Below, piece by piece: positions 7,386-17,871 of a DNA stretch of 64,000 bases. The DNA is from Aeromicrobium marinum DSM 15272 (lineage in GTDB: Bacteria; Actinomycetota; Actinomycetes; Propionibacteriales; Nocardioidaceae). Every line of letters starts with the position of its first letter. Position 1 is the stretch's first letter. Under the pieces are notes generated by a model. That model was not told where the DNA came from, did not search any database, and worked only from the letters and a program-made list of their open reading frames with translations. The stretch covers positions 2,949,096 through 3,013,095 of the forward strand of contig NZ_CM001024.1 of the NCBI RefSeq assembly GCF_000160775.2, read 5' to 3'. The position numbers were made by a program, and so were the translations under genes.

Positions 7386-9290
7386 ATGAGACGTTCGGCC
7401 ATGTCGGCGACCGCCGCCGTTGTCCTGTGCATCGGCCTGCTGGCGGCCCCTGCGGTGTCGGCCGATGAGCCGGACCTCAGCACGGCCCCGGATGGCACCC
7501 TCACCTACGTCGACCCCGACCTGGCGGACGAGTCCACCGAGCAGGTCGAGGGCGAGCTGACCGTCGCCATTGTCGAGCCGACGGAGGCGTCGCCGGCCGG
7601 TGACACGACGTACTCGATCGCCACCGCCGGAGGCGACGAGGTGCCCATCGACATCGACCTGCCCGCCGATGTCGTGTCGGGAGGCGAGATCACGGCCGAG
7701 CTGGTCGACGCCCCGTCGTCGGAGCGTTCCACGCTCCAGGAGGACGAACCGGCCACCGTCGCTTCTGCCAGCATCGAACCAGCCGTCGCCGCCGCCGCAG
7801 TGGCGACCGACCACCGCTACTACCTGGCCATCCGCAACGGTTCAGGGGTGACCGCCGCGCAGGCCGAGTCCGCCTTCCGCGCGGTCGCCGACCGATGGGT
7901 GGCCGAGGCCGGCGGCAGCATCCGGTCGTTCTCACGGCCGGCTGGTGCGACCACGTTCTACACGGGATCCTGCTCGGTCGCGTCGCCCTCGTCGGTCTGG
8001 AACACCGCCGACAACGCCTACCCCGGGGTGGACTTCGGTGCGACGAGCGGCAACCACCTGATCGTCATCGGCGGCGTCGACCAGTGCGACGGCCCGGGCG
8101 TGGCCACGTTCGGCGTCGACCTGTCGTCGGGCGGCAAGGTGATCGTCGAGTTCGAACCGTCGATCAACACGTTCGTCGGTGTCCACGAGGTCGGCCACAA
8201 CCTCGGGCTCGACCACGCGGGGCTGCAGCGCTCCGGGTGCAGCGGCGTCTGCGCGGAGTACGGCGACCTCTACAGCGTCATGGGACTGGCCATCGGCGGC
8301 GGCTCGCCTGCCTACGCGGTGCCGGCGCTGGACTCCGCCTACCGGCACCAGCTCGACGTCGACTCCGCCGGCGAGATCTTCGACGCGCAGGGCGTCACGG
8401 GAGGACCCGTGGTGACGCTGCGGCTGCAGCCTCGCGGAGCCGCCTCCGGCCTGCGCGGAGTGCGGATCGTGACCGGTACCACCGAGCACTGGGTGGAGTA
8501 CCGGCGCAAGGTGGGACGGGACGTCGGCACCGTCTACGGACCGGGGCTGTCGCTGTACTCGACCGCCTACGCCGAGGGCGTCACCATCACCACCCGCACG
8601 GGTTCGGACCCGCGCATCAGGTTGCGGCCGGACGGCAGCTCCGGCGCCTGGGCACCCGGTCGCCAGTACGTGAACGGTGCCGCCAGCGTCAGGGTGCTGT
8701 CGGCCGGGGACACGGCGCTCGTCCAGCTCGTGGGGGCGAGGCCCAACGGATTCTTCGACGTGCCGCCGGGGCCCGGGTTCCGCAACGAGATCCTGTGGCT
8801 GGCGGGCCGCGGCATCACCACCGGCTACGAGGACGGCTCGTTCCGACCCTCGGGCCCGGTGCTGCGCGAGCAGATGGCCGCGTTCCTGTACCGCCTGGCC
8901 GGGTCGCCGGCGGTCACCAACCTGCCGCCCGTGTCACCGTTCCGGGACGTCGCGACCAACCACGTCTTCTACCGCGAGATCGTGTGGCTGTCGCGCAGCG
9001 GCATCACCACGGGCTATGCCGACGGGACCTTCCGTCCGTCGGACCCCGTGCTGCGCGAGCAGATGGCCGCGTTCCTGTACCGCTACGAGTTCGGCTCGTC
9101 GGGAGGTCCGGTCGACACCGACGGTCCGACCTTCACCGATGTCCGGCGGCCGTTCGTCTTCTTCGACCAGGTCGAGTGGCTGGCGCGGGAGGGAATCTCC
9201 ACCGGGTACGACGATGGCACCTTCCGCGGTGGGCAGCCCGTGCTGCGGGAGCAGATGGCCGCCTTCCTCAACCGCTACGAGCTGCTGTAG
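7386..9290 (+). CDS. Secreted metzincin-type metalloprotease with three SLH modules (paralogue of the upstream gene)
   Basis: A 634-residue paralogue of the upstream protease with the same plan but no Ig-like repeats. Signal peptide residues 1-26; acidic N-terminal region sharing TAPDGTLTYVDPDLADE-type sequence with its neighbour; zinc site HEVGHNLGLDH at 267-277 and Met-turn SVMG (Met299), almost the same positions as in the paralogue. Three SLH modules fill residues ~456-634, directly after the protease domain. RBS AGAGGGAG precedes the ATG, and TACGAT at 7355-7360 is a plausible -10, so it has its own promoter 66 bases after the first gene. The pair looks like a tandem duplication in which one copy then gained the Ig array, or the other lost it. 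Confidence 0.85.
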   Translation: MRRSAMSATAAVVLCIGLLAAPAVSADEPDLSTAPDGTLTYVDPDLADESTEQVEGELTVAIVEPTEASPAGDTTYSIATAGGDEVPIDIDLPADVVSGGEITAELVDAPSSERSTLQEDEPATVASASIEPAVAAAAVATDHRYYLAIRNGSGVTAAQAESAFRAVADRWVAEAGGSIRSFSRPAGATTFYTGSCSVASPSSVWNTADNAYPGVDFGATSGNHLIVIGGVDQCDGPGVATFGVDLSSGGKVIVEFEPSINTFVGVHEVGHNLGLDHAGLQRSGCSGVCAEYGDLYSVMGLAIGGGSPAYAVPALDSAYRHQLDVDSAGEIFDAQGVTGGPVVTLRLQPRGAASGLRGVRIVTGTTEHWVEYRRKVGRDVGTVYGPGLSLYSTAYAEGVTITTRTGSDPRIRLRPDGSSGAWAPGRQYVNGAASVRVLSAGDTALVQLVGARPNGFFDVPPGPGFRNEILWLAGRGITTGYEDGSFRPSGPVLREQMAAFLYRLAGSPAVTNLPPVSPFRDVATNHVFYREIVWLSRSGITTGYADGTFRPSDPVLREQMAAFLYRYEFGSSGGPVDTDGPTFTDVRRPFVFFDQVEWLAREGISTGYDDGTFRGGQPVLREQMAAFLNRYELL

Positions 9291-9300
9291 CTCGAGGGGG

Positions 9301-10701
9301 TCAGCCGGGTCGGCGACCCGCCCACGGGGCGGCGGCCTCCACCTGACCCAGCAGGCTGAAGAGCTCGGCGTCGTGGCCCGCGTGGGTGGCCAGCATCACC
9401 CCGACCGGCAGCCCGTCGACCGACCCGAGGGGCAGGCTCGCCGCCGGGACGCCGGCCATGTTGTAGACCGCGGTGAACGGCGTGAACATCAGCTCGCGCC
9501 GGTGGTCCTCGGCGGGGTCGCCGGACTCGGTGAACCAGGCGTGTGGTTGCGGCGGCATCGCCAGCGTCGGGGTGAGGAAGGCGTCGAAGTCGGCCAGACC
9601 GGTCATCACCCCGCGGGTGGTGAGGTCGAGGAACTGCATCGCTGCGGCCAGCTCGGCCGCCGTGGCGCGACCGCCGCGCTCACGCCAGTAGCGGGTGTTG
9701 GCCCGCAGCATCGGCGCGGCCTCGTCGGGGATCGGAGCGGCGGCCATGCCGCTGGACCACACGACGTTGAACTGCGGCTCCAGCTCGGCGGGGAACGGGT
9801 TCGGCACGTCGACGACGTCGTGACCGAGGGCGGCCAGGAGTCGGCCGGCGTCCTCCCACACCGCCACCACCGCCGGATCGGTCTCGATGCCCGGCAGGTA
9901 CGGCTGCGACCACCGCGCAATGCGCAGACGCCCGGGGTCGCGGTCGACGCACGACGCGAACGGGGTCGGCGGATCGGGCAGACCGCGGGCGTCGCCCACC
10001 TGTCGGACCGCGAGCACGTCGAGGAGCGCGGCGGCGTCCCGGACGGTGCGGGCCAGCGGCCCGTCCCCGGCCAGGCCGTTCCAGTCGCTGCCGGCCGGCC
10101 CCGGGCTCACCCGGCCGCGGCTCGGCTTGAACCCGACCACGCCGCAGCAGCTCGCCGGGATCCGGATCGACCCGCCGCCGTCGCTGCCGGCGGCCAGCGG
10201 CACCAGCCCCGCGGCGACGGCCGCTGCCGCACCCCCGCTGGAACCCCCGGCATTGCGGGAGGGGTCCCACGGGGTCGCCGCCGGCCCCACCACGTCGTTG
10301 TCGGTGTACGAGGACAGTCCGAACTCGGGAGTGTTGGTCTTGCCCAGGCTGACGAAGCCGGCCTGCTCGACGAGGCGCACCACGTGCGCATCGGTGTCCG
10401 GCACCGCGTCGGCCAGGAGGGCCGACCCCATCGTCGTGCGGACACCCGCCGTGGGGGTGAGGTCCTTGAACGCCGTGGGGACACCGCAGAAGATCGGCAC
10501 CTCACCCGCGGCCCGGCGACGGTCGGCGTCGTGGGCGGCCCGCAGCGCACGGTCCGGCGTGAGGGTCACGAACGCCCCGAGGTCGGGTCCGAGCCGGTCG
10601 GCGCGGTCGAGGTGGTGGCTCACCAGCTCGACGGCGCTGACCACCCGGCGGGTCAGCAGGTCGGCCTGGTCATGGGCGTCGAGCTCGTGCAGGTCGGTCA
10701 C
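9301..10701 (-). CDS. Amidase signature family hydrolase
   Basis: A 466-residue amidase-signature enzyme. The Ser-cisSer-Lys triad is readable: Lys79 in AFKDLTP, Ser154 in AGGSSGGAAAA and the nucleophile Ser178 in AGSDGGGSIRIPA; the 24-residue Ser-Ser spacing is the family norm. The family cleaves carbon-nitrogen bonds in amides. GatA is excluded as the best call because no gatB or gatC neighbour is present. The open frame extends to 10866, but those extra residues overlap the lipoprotein gene downstream of 10763 and look non-coding, so GTG 10701 (VTDLHELDAH) is the better start. It is convergent with the protease pair, its 3' end lying ten bases from theirs. Confidence 0.88.
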   Translation of the reverse strand: MTDLHELDAHDQADLLTRRVVSAVELVSHHLDRADRLGPDLGAFVTLTPDRALRAAHDADRRRAAGEVPIFCGVPTAFKDLTPTAGVRTTMGSALLADAVPDTDAHVVRLVEQAGFVSLGKTNTPEFGLSSYTDNDVVGPAATPWDPSRNAGGSSGGAAAAVAAGLVPLAAGSDGGGSIRIPASCCGVVGFKPSRGRVSPGPAGSDWNGLAGDGPLARTVRDAAALLDVLAVRQVGDARGLPDPPTPFASCVDRDPGRLRIARWSQPYLPGIETDPAVVAVWEDAGRLLAALGHDVVDVPNPFPAELEPQFNVVWSSGMAAAPIPDEAAPMLRANTRYWRERGGRATAAELAAAMQFLDLTTRGVMTGLADFDAFLTPTLAMPPQPHAWFTESGDPAEDHRRELMFTPFTAVYNMAGVPAASLPLGSVDGLPVGVMLATHAGHDAELFSLLGQVEAAAPWAGRRPG

Positions 10702-10762
10702 GGGACCATCATCACCGTGCGACCGACTCGGGTCGACCTGCCCCGACCGCGGCCGGTGAGGG

Positions 10763-11353
10763 TCAGTCGGCCCAGCGCCACGTGGCGAGCAGCGACTCGG
10801 CGGTCTCGACCCGCTCGTCGTCGGGGACGTCGACGCCGAAGGAGAAGGTGATGATGTAGCGCGCACCCGCGTGGGTCACGAGGTACTGGCGGCTGACGGA
10901 CGTGCCCGTCGCGGCGGTGGCCGTGATGACCGATGCCGTCTCGCCGTCGACCTCGTACGGGTCGCCCTCGGCCATGCCGGTGAATCCGACCGACTCGAGC
11001 TCGGCGAAGCCCTGCGACACCACCTCGTCGGCCGACAGGTCCAGCGCACCGGTGCTGCGGATGACGTTGACGTTGGTCGCGAACGGACCCTGGGTCGGTT
11101 CGACGAACAGGACCTCGGGGGCGAAACCCGGGACCTCGCCGGCCGCATCGCGCCAGCCGTCCGGCGGGGTGAACGAGAAGTCGTCGGTGCCGACCGTGCC
11201 GGCGTCGACGGTCGGCCCGTCCGCGTCGGCCGACACGGTGGCAGTGGCTGCGGGGCGGTCCTCGCCGTCGTCGTCCGCCTCGTCGGACCCACAGCCGACG
11301 AGCAGGCCGATCAACAACAAGGGGGCGACGAGCGCGAGGCGGGTCCGATGCAT
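10763..11353 (-). CDS. Lipoprotein, LpqN/LpqT-like
   Basis: A 196-residue exported lipoprotein. A lipobox LLVGC places the lipidated cysteine at residue 21, followed by an acidic linker (SDEADDDGED). The mature part contains FSFTPPDGW, a strand-rich segment, and ends TWRWAD, resembling the mycobacterial LpqN/LpqT fold. No catalytic residues are recognisable. It lies upstream of, and in the same direction as, the amidase, but the 61-base gap does not prove an operon. It is divergent from the TetR-MMPL operon, so its promoter shares the 11354-11497 intergenic region with the TetR operator. Confidence 0.75.
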   Translation of the reverse strand: MHRTRLALVAPLLLIGLLVGCGSDEADDDGEDRPAATATVSADADGPTVDAGTVGTDDFSFTPPDGWRDAAGEVPGFAPEVLFVEPTQGPFATNVNVIRSTGALDLSADEVVSQGFAELESVGFTGMAEGDPYEVDGETASVITATAATGTSVSRQYLVTHAGARYIITFSFGVDVPDDERVETAESLLATWRWAD

Positions 11354-11434
11354 GGCAGGAGCCTAGGCTGCCGGCCGCGCACGGTCGTGACCAAGGTCAC
11401 GGCCTCCCGATTTCAGCCGCCCCGGAGGTCGGCC

Positions 11435-11440
11435 TACAGT
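11435..11440 (+). promoter_or_regulatory. -10 hexamer of the tetR-MMPL promoter
   Basis: TACAGT fits the actinobacterial TANNNT -10 consensus and directly abuts the 23-bp palindrome at 11441. A repressor bound there would cover the transcription start. Confidence 0.5.
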
Positions 11441-11463
11441 CGAAACGAAACCGTCTCGTTTCG
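11441..11463 (+). promoter_or_regulatory. Putative TetR operator (23-bp palindrome)
   Basis: The arms CGAAACGA and TCGTTTCG are perfect inverted copies, and only three central or near-central positions break symmetry over 23 bp. It sits immediately after a -10 hexamer and about 35 bases before the TetR start codon, the normal place for an autoregulatory TetR site. Binding would repress both tetR and the MMPL gene. Confidence 0.7.
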
Positions 11464-11497
11464 ATGACGTCCAGTCGTCGACCTGCTCAGGAGCACC

Positions 11498-12073
11498 ATG
11501 ACCCGCCTCACCGCCGACCGGCTCGACGAGCTGCACCGTGGTGTGCTGATGCTCGTCGCCGAGCACGGCTACGAGAAGGTCACGATGGACCGGATCGCCG
11601 AGGTGACGCGCAGCAGCAAGGCGACCCTGTACCGCCAGTGGGGCAGCAAGCTCGACCTGGTCGTCGACGCGCTGGGTTCGTCGGCCTCGATCGACGAGGA
11701 GCCGCCCGACACCGGCACGCTCGGCACCGACCTGCACGAGCTGGTCGACCGCGGCCTGCGCAACCGCGCCCAGATGTCGTACCAGAACGACCTGATCGCC
11801 GCCCTCATGCACGCGGTGAAGGCCAGCCCGGAGCTCGGGGCCGCCCTGCGGGAGCAGATCCTCGCCAGCATCCGGTCGACCCTCGGGTCGGTCCTGGACC
11901 GGGCGACCGACCGCGGGGAGGTCGACGCCGACTGGACCGGCCGCGAGCACCTCGTCACCGCGTTCATCGCGCCGTTCGTCCTGCACGACCTCGTCTCCGG
12001 CACGGAGCCCGACGCCGACTTCCTGCACAGCTGGGTCGACATCGTCCTCCTGCCCGCCCTCACCGTCCGCTGA
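11498..12073 (+). CDS. TetR/AcrR family transcriptional regulator
   Basis: A 191-residue TetR regulator. The N-terminal helix-turn-helix spans about residues 10-55 (LMLVAEHGYEKVTMDRIAE...SSKATLYRQWGSK), the typical recognition-helix signature. The C-terminal half is the ligand-binding helical domain. AGGAG lies about eight bases before ATG 11498. It is followed 28 bases later by an MMPL transporter, and a 23-bp palindrome covers its promoter, so it most likely represses itself and the exporter until an exported compound or lipid binds. The ligand is unknown. Confidence 0.9.
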   Translation: MTRLTADRLDELHRGVLMLVAEHGYEKVTMDRIAEVTRSSKATLYRQWGSKLDLVVDALGSSASIDEEPPDTGTLGTDLHELVDRGLRNRAQMSYQNDLIAALMHAVKASPELGAALREQILASIRSTLGSVLDRATDRGEVDADWTGREHLVTAFIAPFVLHDLVSGTEPDADFLHSWVDIVLLPALTVR

Positions 12074-12101
12074 CCCTTCCCCACCTTCTCGAGGAGACCC
12101 C

Positions 12102-14333
12102 ATGGCCCGGCACCTGTTCCGCATCGGACGCTGGTCGTTCCGTCATCGCCGCATCGTCGTGTCGGTGTGGCTGGGCCTGCTCGTGGCCGTCGGCATCGGG
12201 GCCACGACCCTGTCCGGTGACACGTCCGACGAGTTCAGCATTCCCGGCATCGAGTCCACCGAGGCGTTCGACCTGATCAAGGAGCGCACGCCCGAGGCTG
12301 CGCCGGACGGAGCGACGGCACGGGTGGTGTTCCGTGCGCCCGGGGGTGAGCGGCTCGACGACCCCGCCAACGAGCGGCTGGTGCTCGACACCGTCGACGC
12401 CCTGACCACCGACAACGTCGTCAGCGCTGTCGACCCGTTCACGGCCGGCGCGATCTCCGACGACGGCCGCACCGGCTACGCCACCGTGTCGTACGCGGTC
12501 AACTCCATCGAGCTCACCGCTGCCGACAAGGAGGCCCTCGAGTCGGCCCCGGACGCGGCCCGCGGTGCCGGACTGCAGGTCGCCATCGGGGGCGACGCCG
12601 TGCAGGAGGTGCCCCACGGCGGGACCGCCGAGCTGATCGGCATCGGTGTCGCGATCATCGTGCTCGTCCTCACCTTCGGCTCGTTGCTGACGGCCGGCAT
12701 GCCGTTGCTGACCGCCCTGGTCGGGGTGGGCATCGGCGTCGCCGGCATCACCACCCTCACCGGCTTCATGGACCTCGGGGCGACCACCCCGATCCTCGCG
12801 ACGATGCTCGGGCTCGCGGTGGGCATCGACTACGCCCTGTTCATCGTGTCGCGCTACCGGCACGAGGTGGCCTCAGGTCGTCCTCTGGAGGAGGCCGCCG
12901 GACATGCGGTCGGCACGGCCGGTTCGGCCGTCGTGTTCGCCGGGCTCACCGTGATGGCGGCGCTCGCCGGTCTCTCGGTCGTCGGCATCTCCTTCCTGAC
13001 CGAGATGGGCCTGGCCGCGTCGGCCACGGTCGGCATCGCGGTCCTGATCGCCCTGACGATGCTGCCGGCGGTCTTCGGGTTCGCCGGGACCCGGATCCGA
13101 CGCGACCGACTGCCGGGTGTGAAGGCCCGCGACCCCGAGGCGAAGGACGTCCGCACCCTCGGTCGTCGCTGGGCCGACCTGATCACCCGGCGAAAGGGCG
13201 TCACCTTCGGCGCCGGGCTGGCCGTCGCCGCGGTCCTGGCGATCCCGGTGGCCTCGTTGCAGCTGGCGCTCCCGGACGACGGCTCGGCCTCGGACGGCTC
13301 GGGCCCCCGGGTCGCCTACGACCTGATCGCCGACAACTTCGGCGCGGGTACCAACGGTCCGCTGCTCGTCGTCGTCGACGTCGCCGGTGCGGCTGATCCC
13401 GGCGCCGCGGTCGACCGTGCCGTCGCCGCGGTGTCCGGTGTCGAGGAGGACGTCGCCCAGGTCATCGCGCCGGCTCCGCCGGCCGACGCGACGCCGGAGG
13501 AGCTCGCCGACTTCCAGCAGCAGTTCGCGGACGCGCAGTACGCGACCATCACCGTGATTCCCGAGAGCGGCCCGTCGGACGCCGCCACCCAGCAGCTGGT
13601 CGACGACCTGCGGGTCGCCCTGGCCGACCTGCCCGACCAGACCGGCGCGCGGGCGCTCGTGACCGGTCAGACCGCTCTCGGCGTCGACATCTCCGAGAGC
13701 CTCGGCTCGGCGCTGCCGAAGTACCTGCTGGTGGTCGTCGGTTTCGCCCTGGTCCTGCTCACGGTGGTGTTCCGGTCGATCCTGGTGCCTCTCAAGGCCG
13801 TGGGCGGGTTCCTCATCTCCGTCGGTGTCGCGCTGGGTGCGACCGTCGCGGTCTTCCAGTGGGGCTGGTTCGCCGATCTGATCGGCGTCGACAACCCGGG
13901 CCCGGTGCTGTTCATGCTGCCGCTGCTGCTGACCGGCATCCTGTTCGGACTCGCGATGGACTACGAGGTGTTCCTCGTGTCGCGGATGCGGGAGGAGTAC
14001 GTGCACGGCGCCGAGGCGACCGAGGCGGTCGTGACCGGCTTCCAGCACGGTGCCCGCGTGGTCACCGCGGCCGCCGCGATCATGGTCGGCGTCTTCGGCG
14101 GGTTCGCTCTGGGCGACGACGTCATCATCAAGTCGATCGGCTTCGGCCTTGCCGTGGGCGTGCTGGCTGACGCGTTCCTCGTGCGGATGACCCTCGTGCC
14201 GGCGTTCATGGCGCTGGTCGGCGACCGTATGTGGTGGCTCCCGACGTCGCTCGAACGGGCCCTGCCGAACCTCGACATCGAGGGCGAGGCGCTCGCCCGC
14301 GACGACCGCGAGCTCGTCGGCGCCGGCCGCTGA
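12102..14333 (+). CDS. MMPL family (RND-type) transporter
   Basis: A 743-residue membrane transporter. Two similar halves are visible, each a large extracytoplasmic loop between the first transmembrane helix and a bundle of five or six: helices near residues 18-38 and 180-330, then near 370-395 and 540-715. The family sequences GLAVGIDYALFIVSRYR and LFGLAMDYEVFLVSRMREEY carry the Asp-Tyr pairs of the proton-relay region. MMPL proteins export lipids, siderophores or drugs. Located 28 bases after the TetR gene, with RBS GAGGAG, it is surely co-transcribed and under TetR control. The substrate cannot be inferred from the sequence. Confidence 0.92.
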   Translation: MARHLFRIGRWSFRHRRIVVSVWLGLLVAVGIGATTLSGDTSDEFSIPGIESTEAFDLIKERTPEAAPDGATARVVFRAPGGERLDDPANERLVLDTVDALTTDNVVSAVDPFTAGAISDDGRTGYATVSYAVNSIELTAADKEALESAPDAARGAGLQVAIGGDAVQEVPHGGTAELIGIGVAIIVLVLTFGSLLTAGMPLLTALVGVGIGVAGITTLTGFMDLGATTPILATMLGLAVGIDYALFIVSRYRHEVASGRPLEEAAGHAVGTAGSAVVFAGLTVMAALAGLSVVGISFLTEMGLAASATVGIAVLIALTMLPAVFGFAGTRIRRDRLPGVKARDPEAKDVRTLGRRWADLITRRKGVTFGAGLAVAAVLAIPVASLQLALPDDGSASDGSGPRVAYDLIADNFGAGTNGPLLVVVDVAGAADPGAAVDRAVAAVSGVEEDVAQVIAPAPPADATPEELADFQQQFADAQYATITVIPESGPSDAATQQLVDDLRVALADLPDQTGARALVTGQTALGVDISESLGSALPKYLLVVVGFALVLLTVVFRSILVPLKAVGGFLISVGVALGATVAVFQWGWFADLIGVDNPGPVLFMLPLLLTGILFGLAMDYEVFLVSRMREEYVHGAEATEAVVTGFQHGARVVTAAAAIMVGVFGGFALGDDVIIKSIGFGLAVGVLADAFLVRMTLVPAFMALVGDRMWWLPTSLERALPNLDIEGEALARDDRELVGAGR

Positions 14334-14340
14334 CCCGTGG

Positions 14341-14423
14341 GCGGTGGGTGAGCAACCCTTCCCCCGGACCGGCGGTGGGTGAGCAACCGCATCAGGCGGT
14401 CGTTCGGTACCTCACCTACCGCC
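14341..14423. repeat. Interspersed repeat A, copy 1
   Basis: Two direct copies of GCGGTGGGTGAGCAACC (at 14341 and 14372) are followed by one inverted copy, GGTACCTCACCTACCGC at 14406-14422. Either direct copy can pair with the inverted one. The element starts seven bases after the MMPL stop codon. Similar elements occur at 27185 and 58243. It is a probable terminator or REP-like element. Confidence 0.8.
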
Positions 14424-14501
14424 ACCGTCTGCAACCAGATGGTTGACAAGGCCGACCGGTCGTGGTTCCGTGGTTCTCAACCCAACAGTTGAGGACGTGA
14501 C

Positions 14502-14858
14502 ATGGCTGACCAGCTCTCGCGGGTGTTCGCCGCCTTGGCCGACCCGACCCGCCGCGACATCGTGGCGCGACTCACCGTGGCCGACGCCACGGTGGGCGAG
14601 CTCGCCGACCCCTACGACGTGACCGTCCAGGCCGTGTCGAAGCACCTGCGGGTGCTGGAGGACGCGGGTCTGGTCAGTCGCACCAAGGACGCGCAGCGCC
14701 GCCCCGTGCACCTGGAGGCGGAGGTGTTCGACCTGATGACGAAGTGGATCGAGCGCTACCGCCGTCAGGCCGAGCAGCGGTACCAGCGGCTCGATGCCGT
14801 GCTGGCCGCCCTGGACGACGCCACCGTCACGTCCGCCGAGGAAGGAACCGCATCATGA
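14502..14858 (+). CDS. ArsR family transcriptional regulator
   Basis: A 118-residue winged-helix regulator of the ArsR/SdpR-like type. The N-terminus LSRVFAALADPTRRDIVARL and the recognition region VTVQAVSKHLRVLEDAGLVSR are characteristic. No metal-binding ELCVCDL motif is seen, so it is not an arsenic sensor. Its stop overlaps the start of an SRPBCC-domain gene (ATGA at 14855), and a third gene follows with another ATGA overlap. ArsR-SRPBCC pairs of this kind are frequent, and the regulator usually controls its own operon. An imperfect repeat, ATGGTTGACA / CCAACAGTTG, lies at 14440-14490 and could be its site. Confidence 0.9.
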   Translation: MADQLSRVFAALADPTRRDIVARLTVADATVGELADPYDVTVQAVSKHLRVLEDAGLVSRTKDAQRRPVHLEAEVFDLMTKWIERYRRQAEQRYQRLDAVLAALDDATVTSAEEGTAS

Positions 14859-15337
14859 CCACTGCCACCGAGGCCACGATCGAGGCCGATCCCGCTCTCC
14901 CGATCATCCGCATCACGCGCGACTTCGCTGCCACCCCCGCTCAGCTCGTCCGTGCCCACACCGACCCCGACCTGTTCGCGCGCTGGGTCGGACCCGACGG
15001 GATGGAGACCCGCATCGTGGAGTGGGACGCCCGCAACGGTGGTGCCTGGCGCTACGTGGCCGGCCGCGACGGCGAGGAGTACGGCTTCCGCGGCTGCTTC
15101 CACCGGATCAGCGCCGACACGATCGTGCAGACCTTCACCTGGGAGGGGATGCCGGAGGAGGTCTCGCTCGAGACTCTGCGCTTCGAGGACCTCGGCGACG
15201 GTCGTACCCGCCTGCACGCGCAGTCGCTGGTCGACTCGTTCGAGGGTCGCGACGCGTGGCTGCGCAGCGGCATGGAGGTCGGCGTCGACCAGGGCTACGC
15301 CAAGCTCGACGCGATGCTCGGGGACGTCGAGGCATGA
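14855..15337 (+). CDS. SRPBCC (AHSA1-like) domain protein
   Basis: A 160-residue START/Bet v1-like domain protein of the Activator-of-Hsp90-ATPase-homologue class. Visible hallmarks are the N-terminal ITRDFAATPAQLVRAHTDPDLFARWVGP, the central GGAWRYV...DGEEYGFRGCFHRI, and the C-terminal helix with GWLRSGMEVGVDQGYAKLD-like sequence. These proteins bind hydrophobic ligands, and their role next to ArsR regulators is undefined. The ATG overlaps the arsR stop, giving translational coupling; upstream in-frame residues belong to a frame opposite the arsR coding sense and are not used. Confidence 0.88.
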   Translation: MTTATEATIEADPALPIIRITRDFAATPAQLVRAHTDPDLFARWVGPDGMETRIVEWDARNGGAWRYVAGRDGEEYGFRGCFHRISADTIVQTFTWEGMPEEVSLETLRFEDLGDGRTRLHAQSLVDSFEGRDAWLRSGMEVGVDQGYAKLDAMLGDVEA

Positions 15338-15885
15338 CCGCCGCCGAGCACCACCGAGCGGTGGCCGCGAGATTCGGCGAGCGGGTCGCAGGCGTGACGG
15401 ACTGGTCCGTCCCGGCCCCTGTCGACGGGTGGACGGCGCGCGACGTCGTGCGACACCTCGTCGAGTGGTTGCCCGGGTTCCTCGCCGCCGGAGGGGTGGA
15501 GCTGGCGCCGGGTCCGGCGGTCGACGAGGATCCGGTCGCGGCCTGGGAGCACCACGGCGAGCAGGTGCAGGCGCTCCTCGACGGCCCCGACCCCGGCCGC
15601 GACTTCACCCACCCGCACGTCGGCACCCAGCCGCTCGACCAGGCGATCGACCGGTTCTACACGGCCGACGTCTTCCTGCACACCTGGGACCTCGCCCGCG
15701 CGACCGGTCAGGACGACTCCCTCGACGAGGAGTTCAGCGTCGAGATGCTGGCCGGCATGCAGCCGATGGAGCAGCTCCTGCGGGACTCCGGCCAGTACGG
15801 GCCGGCCGTGCCGGTGCCCGCCGACGCCCCGGTGCAGGACCGCCTCCTGGGCTTCATCGGCCGTGACCCCGCCTGGAGGCCCTGA
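15334..15885 (+). CDS. DinB/MDMPI-like TIGR03086 family metal-binding protein
   Basis: A 183-residue four-helix-bundle protein of the mycothiol-dependent maleylpyruvate isomerase N-terminal/DinB type. The sequence begins HHRAVAARFGERVAG, has WSVPAPVDGWTARDVVRHLVEW (the WT..D...H.. metal-ligand segment) and FLHTWDLARATG near residue 115, where family members provide the other His ligands. It is the third gene of the ArsR-SRPBCC operon, its ATG overlapping the previous stop. The likely role is thiol- or metal-dependent detoxification, which is inference from the family. Confidence 0.8.
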   Translation: MTAAEHHRAVAARFGERVAGVTDWSVPAPVDGWTARDVVRHLVEWLPGFLAAGGVELAPGPAVDEDPVAAWEHHGEQVQALLDGPDPGRDFTHPHVGTQPLDQAIDRFYTADVFLHTWDLARATGQDDSLDEEFSVEMLAGMQPMEQLLRDSGQYGPAVPVPADAPVQDRLLGFIGRDPAWRP

Positions 15886-15940
15886 CCGCGCGGGCCGGTG
15901 CTGCGGGGCGTGGGAGGGGAATGATCCACGCTGGATCGAG

Positions 15941-15961
15941 GTTGATACGGTCAGACTCAAG
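15941..15961 (+). promoter_or_regulatory. HAIR operator (HspR-binding inverted repeat) upstream of dnaK
   Basis: GTTGATA, a seven-base spacer and ACTCAAG match the HspR-associated inverted repeat (CTTGAGT-N7-ACTCAAG) in spacing, fully in the right half and in TTGA of the left half. It lies about 57 bases before dnaK, and the operon's last gene encodes HspR. TTGATA also resembles a -35 hexamer, so HspR binding would block RNA polymerase. Confidence 0.75.
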
Positions 15962-16017
15962 TCATCTGACTGACAGTCTTCAAGCACTCGTAGTCCCCGA
16001 TCAGCAGGAGGAACACC

Positions 16018-17867
<1,850 letters not shown>

Positions 17868-17871
<4 letters not shown>

